Origin: Macquaria australasica
Lineage: Eukaryota > Chordata > Actinopteri > Centrarchiformes > Percichthyidae
DNA: 64,000 nt
NCBI GenBank assembly: GCA_005408345.1
Contig: SEMN01000017.1
Coordinates: 1,736,001-1,800,000, forward strand
Direction of reading: 5' to 3'
The notes under the pieces were generated by a model. It saw only the letters and a program-made list of their open reading frames with translations. It searched no databases and was not told the origin of the DNA. Below, piece after piece: positions 61,097 through 64,000 of the stretch. Positions within the stretch are counted from its first letter, which is position 1. Each line of letters begins with the position of its first letter. Made by a program: the position numbers and the translations under genes.

Positions 61097-64000
61097 CTTT
61101 GTAAAACTGTTTTCACGTGTCACTAGTGCACATATACTGTAAAACATGTTTAGCTATTTTGTCTCACTGAAATTGTTTTCCATTTAAAAGCTGCTCATGT
61201 GAGATCTGATGAATACTGCTTTCATCCCTGGATACTTTTATTTATTTACACTGTCTCACTGTCCCTCCTCTCCAGCCACATTTATGTTTTCCCAGTGTTT
61301 TTCAGCAATAATGCAAAATCACTGATGTCAGCCTAATAGTTGTTTTGTGTTACTGCATGTTGACCTCTGGTATTTCTGCATTTAAACTCATCTTGAGTAA
61401 CAAAAAAACAACTTATTTCCAAACCTAATGTCACACAGCAGAGCTAACTTTATTGACATGCCTCTATATTATTACATTACCATGCATCATTTTCAGCTGC
61501 AAATAAACCCCCGTCTATAGGAGACAGTTATCTAAAAAACACCATAACCAGCCTCCTTCGTTATAATGAGTTTGCGGTGTACCACTCTTAGCATTGCTGC
61601 ACCTCACATCTGATTCCACAGACACATCCTAAGAGAATGACTGACAAGGTGAGCATAATCACTGCCAAGGTTGGGTGATTCTGCCAGGCTATATCTGATA
61701 AATTAAATGAGATGGAGAAATGATGGGGCGCAAGCCCAGCAATGCAGCAAAGACCCGCTCTCTCGATTAGTCTCTCTCTCTCTCTGGCTGTCTGTCTTTT
61801 TCTCTCTGAGCCCAGTCTTGTCACCATCGTGACAGGTGAGCAGAAGGCATAGCAGAAGGTATACAAGTAAAAATATTTATTGTGCTCGTTGCTTTTAGGA
61901 TACACATGATGTGCCAGGGAAAGGGACAGAGTTTAGCTTCCTCACACTGTGTTGTAGTCGTGTTTACTTTACTTTCTCTATTTCTTCTTCGGTGACTCAA
62001 ACACAAGCTTGCAAGCCCCCCTTGTCACACACTCACACACACTTTCCTTCATCTGTGAACAATTTTTTCCTCATATGATTTTCTGAATAGACCACTGATT
62101 AGCTTAGTCAGGCTTAATAGAAAGCACAAAATGCACAAACTTCAGTGAGCTGTTCCTTTTGGAAAATTACTAATGTTTAAAAATAGACAATAATTAAATT
62201 AGTCCAGTCACTGTACATTGTATTGTCTGCACACCAGGTGACTCAGCATTACAGGTGCTAATTTGTATGCCACCAAAGTCAGGAACATCTTATTCCACTA
62301 TTGCACAGTCAGAAAATTAGATTGTCTCCTTGAATAAACAGACATGGATTACATGCTGATTAGCCGTGTCTCTACCCGTCTGAAAACACCTAATTCATCA
62401 GTGACCAATTAGTGGTGACCTTTAGTGACCTCTGACCTTGACATCAGAGTGAACTGTGGTAGGAAGAGATTGCCCTTTGCTTCATGCAATGAAGTGAGGC
62501 TTTAGGAGGTTGTATGGAGGTCTCACAGTTCAATTACTCAATCCTCTGTCCTTGTATAGCTTCAGTGAGAAGAATGAGTCTTTACAAATGAAAATCTGCT
62601 CGCCGTTTTTTAAATTACATTTGCATCGCTGAACCAACTACTCTATTGAATAGCTTACAGTCATCATTGTGTTGAGTCAGTGTGGAGAATCAAATGTATG
62701 ATGAATGAGGCTGTTTTTTGTTCTTGTTTTCTATTTTTATGTATTCTGTTTATAGAGGAACAAATTGTGATGTACTTTTTTTTCTTCTTTGACTTAAAAT
62801 TACTACATTACATAACAGTCTGGCAAAGCTACAGAAAGATGTTGCAAAATGCAATAAGAAAAGAAATCCTTACTGTACATGTACTAGACCTCTGGGTCTT
62901 AAGGCATCTTATTAATGTAGTGCATGTTTTAGGCCTGTGGGGGGCAGGGCATGAATATGAGGGAAGTGTTGGCTATTTAATTTATTAGTTTAATTCATTA
63001 TTATCATTTAACTAACATAGTTGGTGGCAGTGAATTATGCTTTGTTGGTTTTTAAAAGATTCTAGTTGTTTTAGTTTCACAAAAGTTGAATGGCTTAAAA
63101 CGAATTAAATAATTTACATCAGTTCATATAAAAAGTAGCCTACAACTAGAAACCAGCAGCATACCTCAGCAAATATCTGCAGCCAACAAGAGGAGTTCTG
63201 ACTATACTGGTTTTGTGCACCTGAACGAATTGTTCAAACAGCAGCACATACTGAGACAAGCAGTACACCCAGCGTTCAGTACCTCTGCCAAGCTGACTCA
63301 AATTCAAATTTTTTTATTATGCGGGTCATGAGCTCGGTCAGCACAGTGCATCTATGTATGGACGAGAATCCCTGAGGGGAAGTAACCACACAACTCAAGG
63401 GTAAACAGCTGCTGAACACGGGAACACATAAGAGTTTGTTGCACAATGAAAACAATTTCAGTGTTTTTATTCAATGACAGTCATCTTATTTCAGTGTTTA
63501 GTACCACTGCCATACATCAGTTAAGTTGGAGTTTTCAGTACTCGAGTTACTCCAAACGTGTTGAACAACTCACAGCAGAGCAGCAGGGTGTAATTGAGTA
63601 TATTTAGGAAGTCGCTGAGAGGACACATATATCAAGACAGTGTTTAAGTTGTCGACACAGAAAAAATCTGTAGCCCAAGCAGATATCAGCTCTGTCACTG
63701 ATAATGTGTGAAATAGAATATCCTCGTAATGAGTTAAAAAATAAATCAGGCTTCACACACTGCAACATCATTTTTTGTCCCCTCTGAATGAATCCAACCA
63801 GGACTGTGAGAAGAAGCCCTGGGATTGACCAGTCCAACCCGAGGGTTAGTTAAAGCACAAGATTAGAAATTACTGGATATAAGCCCTGAGATGATCAGGT
63901 TTAAGTTGAGGATAATCGTTTTTTAATTATGGTTAAAAAAATGGCTGGGGTTTGGTGTAGTTAAAGTTTGGATAAGAATCTGCTCACAACAGTGGAATCC
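61097..64000. other. noncoding stretch to the window end
   Basis: Apart from the nuclear-receptor half-site cluster at 62416-62438 there is a CT run near 61766-61785. Frames reach 105 codons (61588-61905, minus) without a domain. No exon could be supported. Confidence 0.5.
62416..62438. promoter_or_regulatory. three nuclear-receptor half-sites (DR4 plus DR1)
   Basis: Three perfect TGACCT half-sites (AGGTCA on the minus strand) lie in the same direction at 62416-62421, 62426-62431 and 62433-62438. The first two are 4 bp apart (DR4, the thyroid-hormone/LXR spacing) and the second and third are 1 bp apart (DR1, the RXR/PPAR/HNF4 spacing). The sequence shows the motif directly; its use is not known. 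Confidence 0.5.

Overview
The window looks like nuclear DNA of a teleost fish, probably a percomorph. The base composition is AT-leaning and CpG-poor. There are several long (AC/GT)n arrays and an L2-type LINE whose 3' end is the familiar teleost form: a conserved tail running into TGAAT repeats. Several miniature elements also match families I recall from percomorph genomes; those family assignments are from memory and were not searched. No operons, ribosome binding sites, CRISPR arrays or prokaryotic genes are present.

Layout. Positions 1-17360 are mostly unique-looking noncoding DNA with an (AC)41 array, a fold-back MITE (6041-6170), a dispersed teleost repeat (8700-8895) and a possible LTR fragment (9166-9480). 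Positions 17361-21417 hold a truncated MITE interrupted by a nearly complete but dead L2 LINE. The LINE has endonuclease, reverse transcriptase and C-terminal regions broken by four single-base frameshifts. Its 5' junction carries two 10-bp tandem duplications and a perfect 20-bp hairpin. Positions 21435-42730 are again noncoding, with a second MITE copy (23013-23632), a high-copy GC-rich repeat (28575-29254) and several microsatellites.

The clearest sign of a host gene is at 43345-43890. It is a CpG-rich island with a TATA-like box, a GA-rich leader with two short upstream ORFs, and a start codon opening a seven-codon exon that ends exactly at a consensus splice donor, all on the minus strand. 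I read this as the promoter and first exon of a gene running toward lower coordinates. I could not find its second exon or name it. Paired CREs and an E-box lie about 600 bp inside its first intron.

Positions 45055-47040 hold a badly eroded Ty3/gypsy retrotransposon: one LTR-like block, then gag, RT, RNase H and integrase fragments separated by deletions. From 47090 to the end there are more MITEs, two 48-nt exon-like segments on the plus strand (52975-53022 and 59142-59189), a palindromic MITE (60391-60710), a tRNA-derived SINE (60962-61096) and a triple nuclear-receptor half-site cluster (62416-62438).

No intact protein-coding gene was found. I did not see a convincing new multi-gene system. 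The most interesting signals are the unidentified first exon, the rearranged LINE junction and the two matched exon-like segments.
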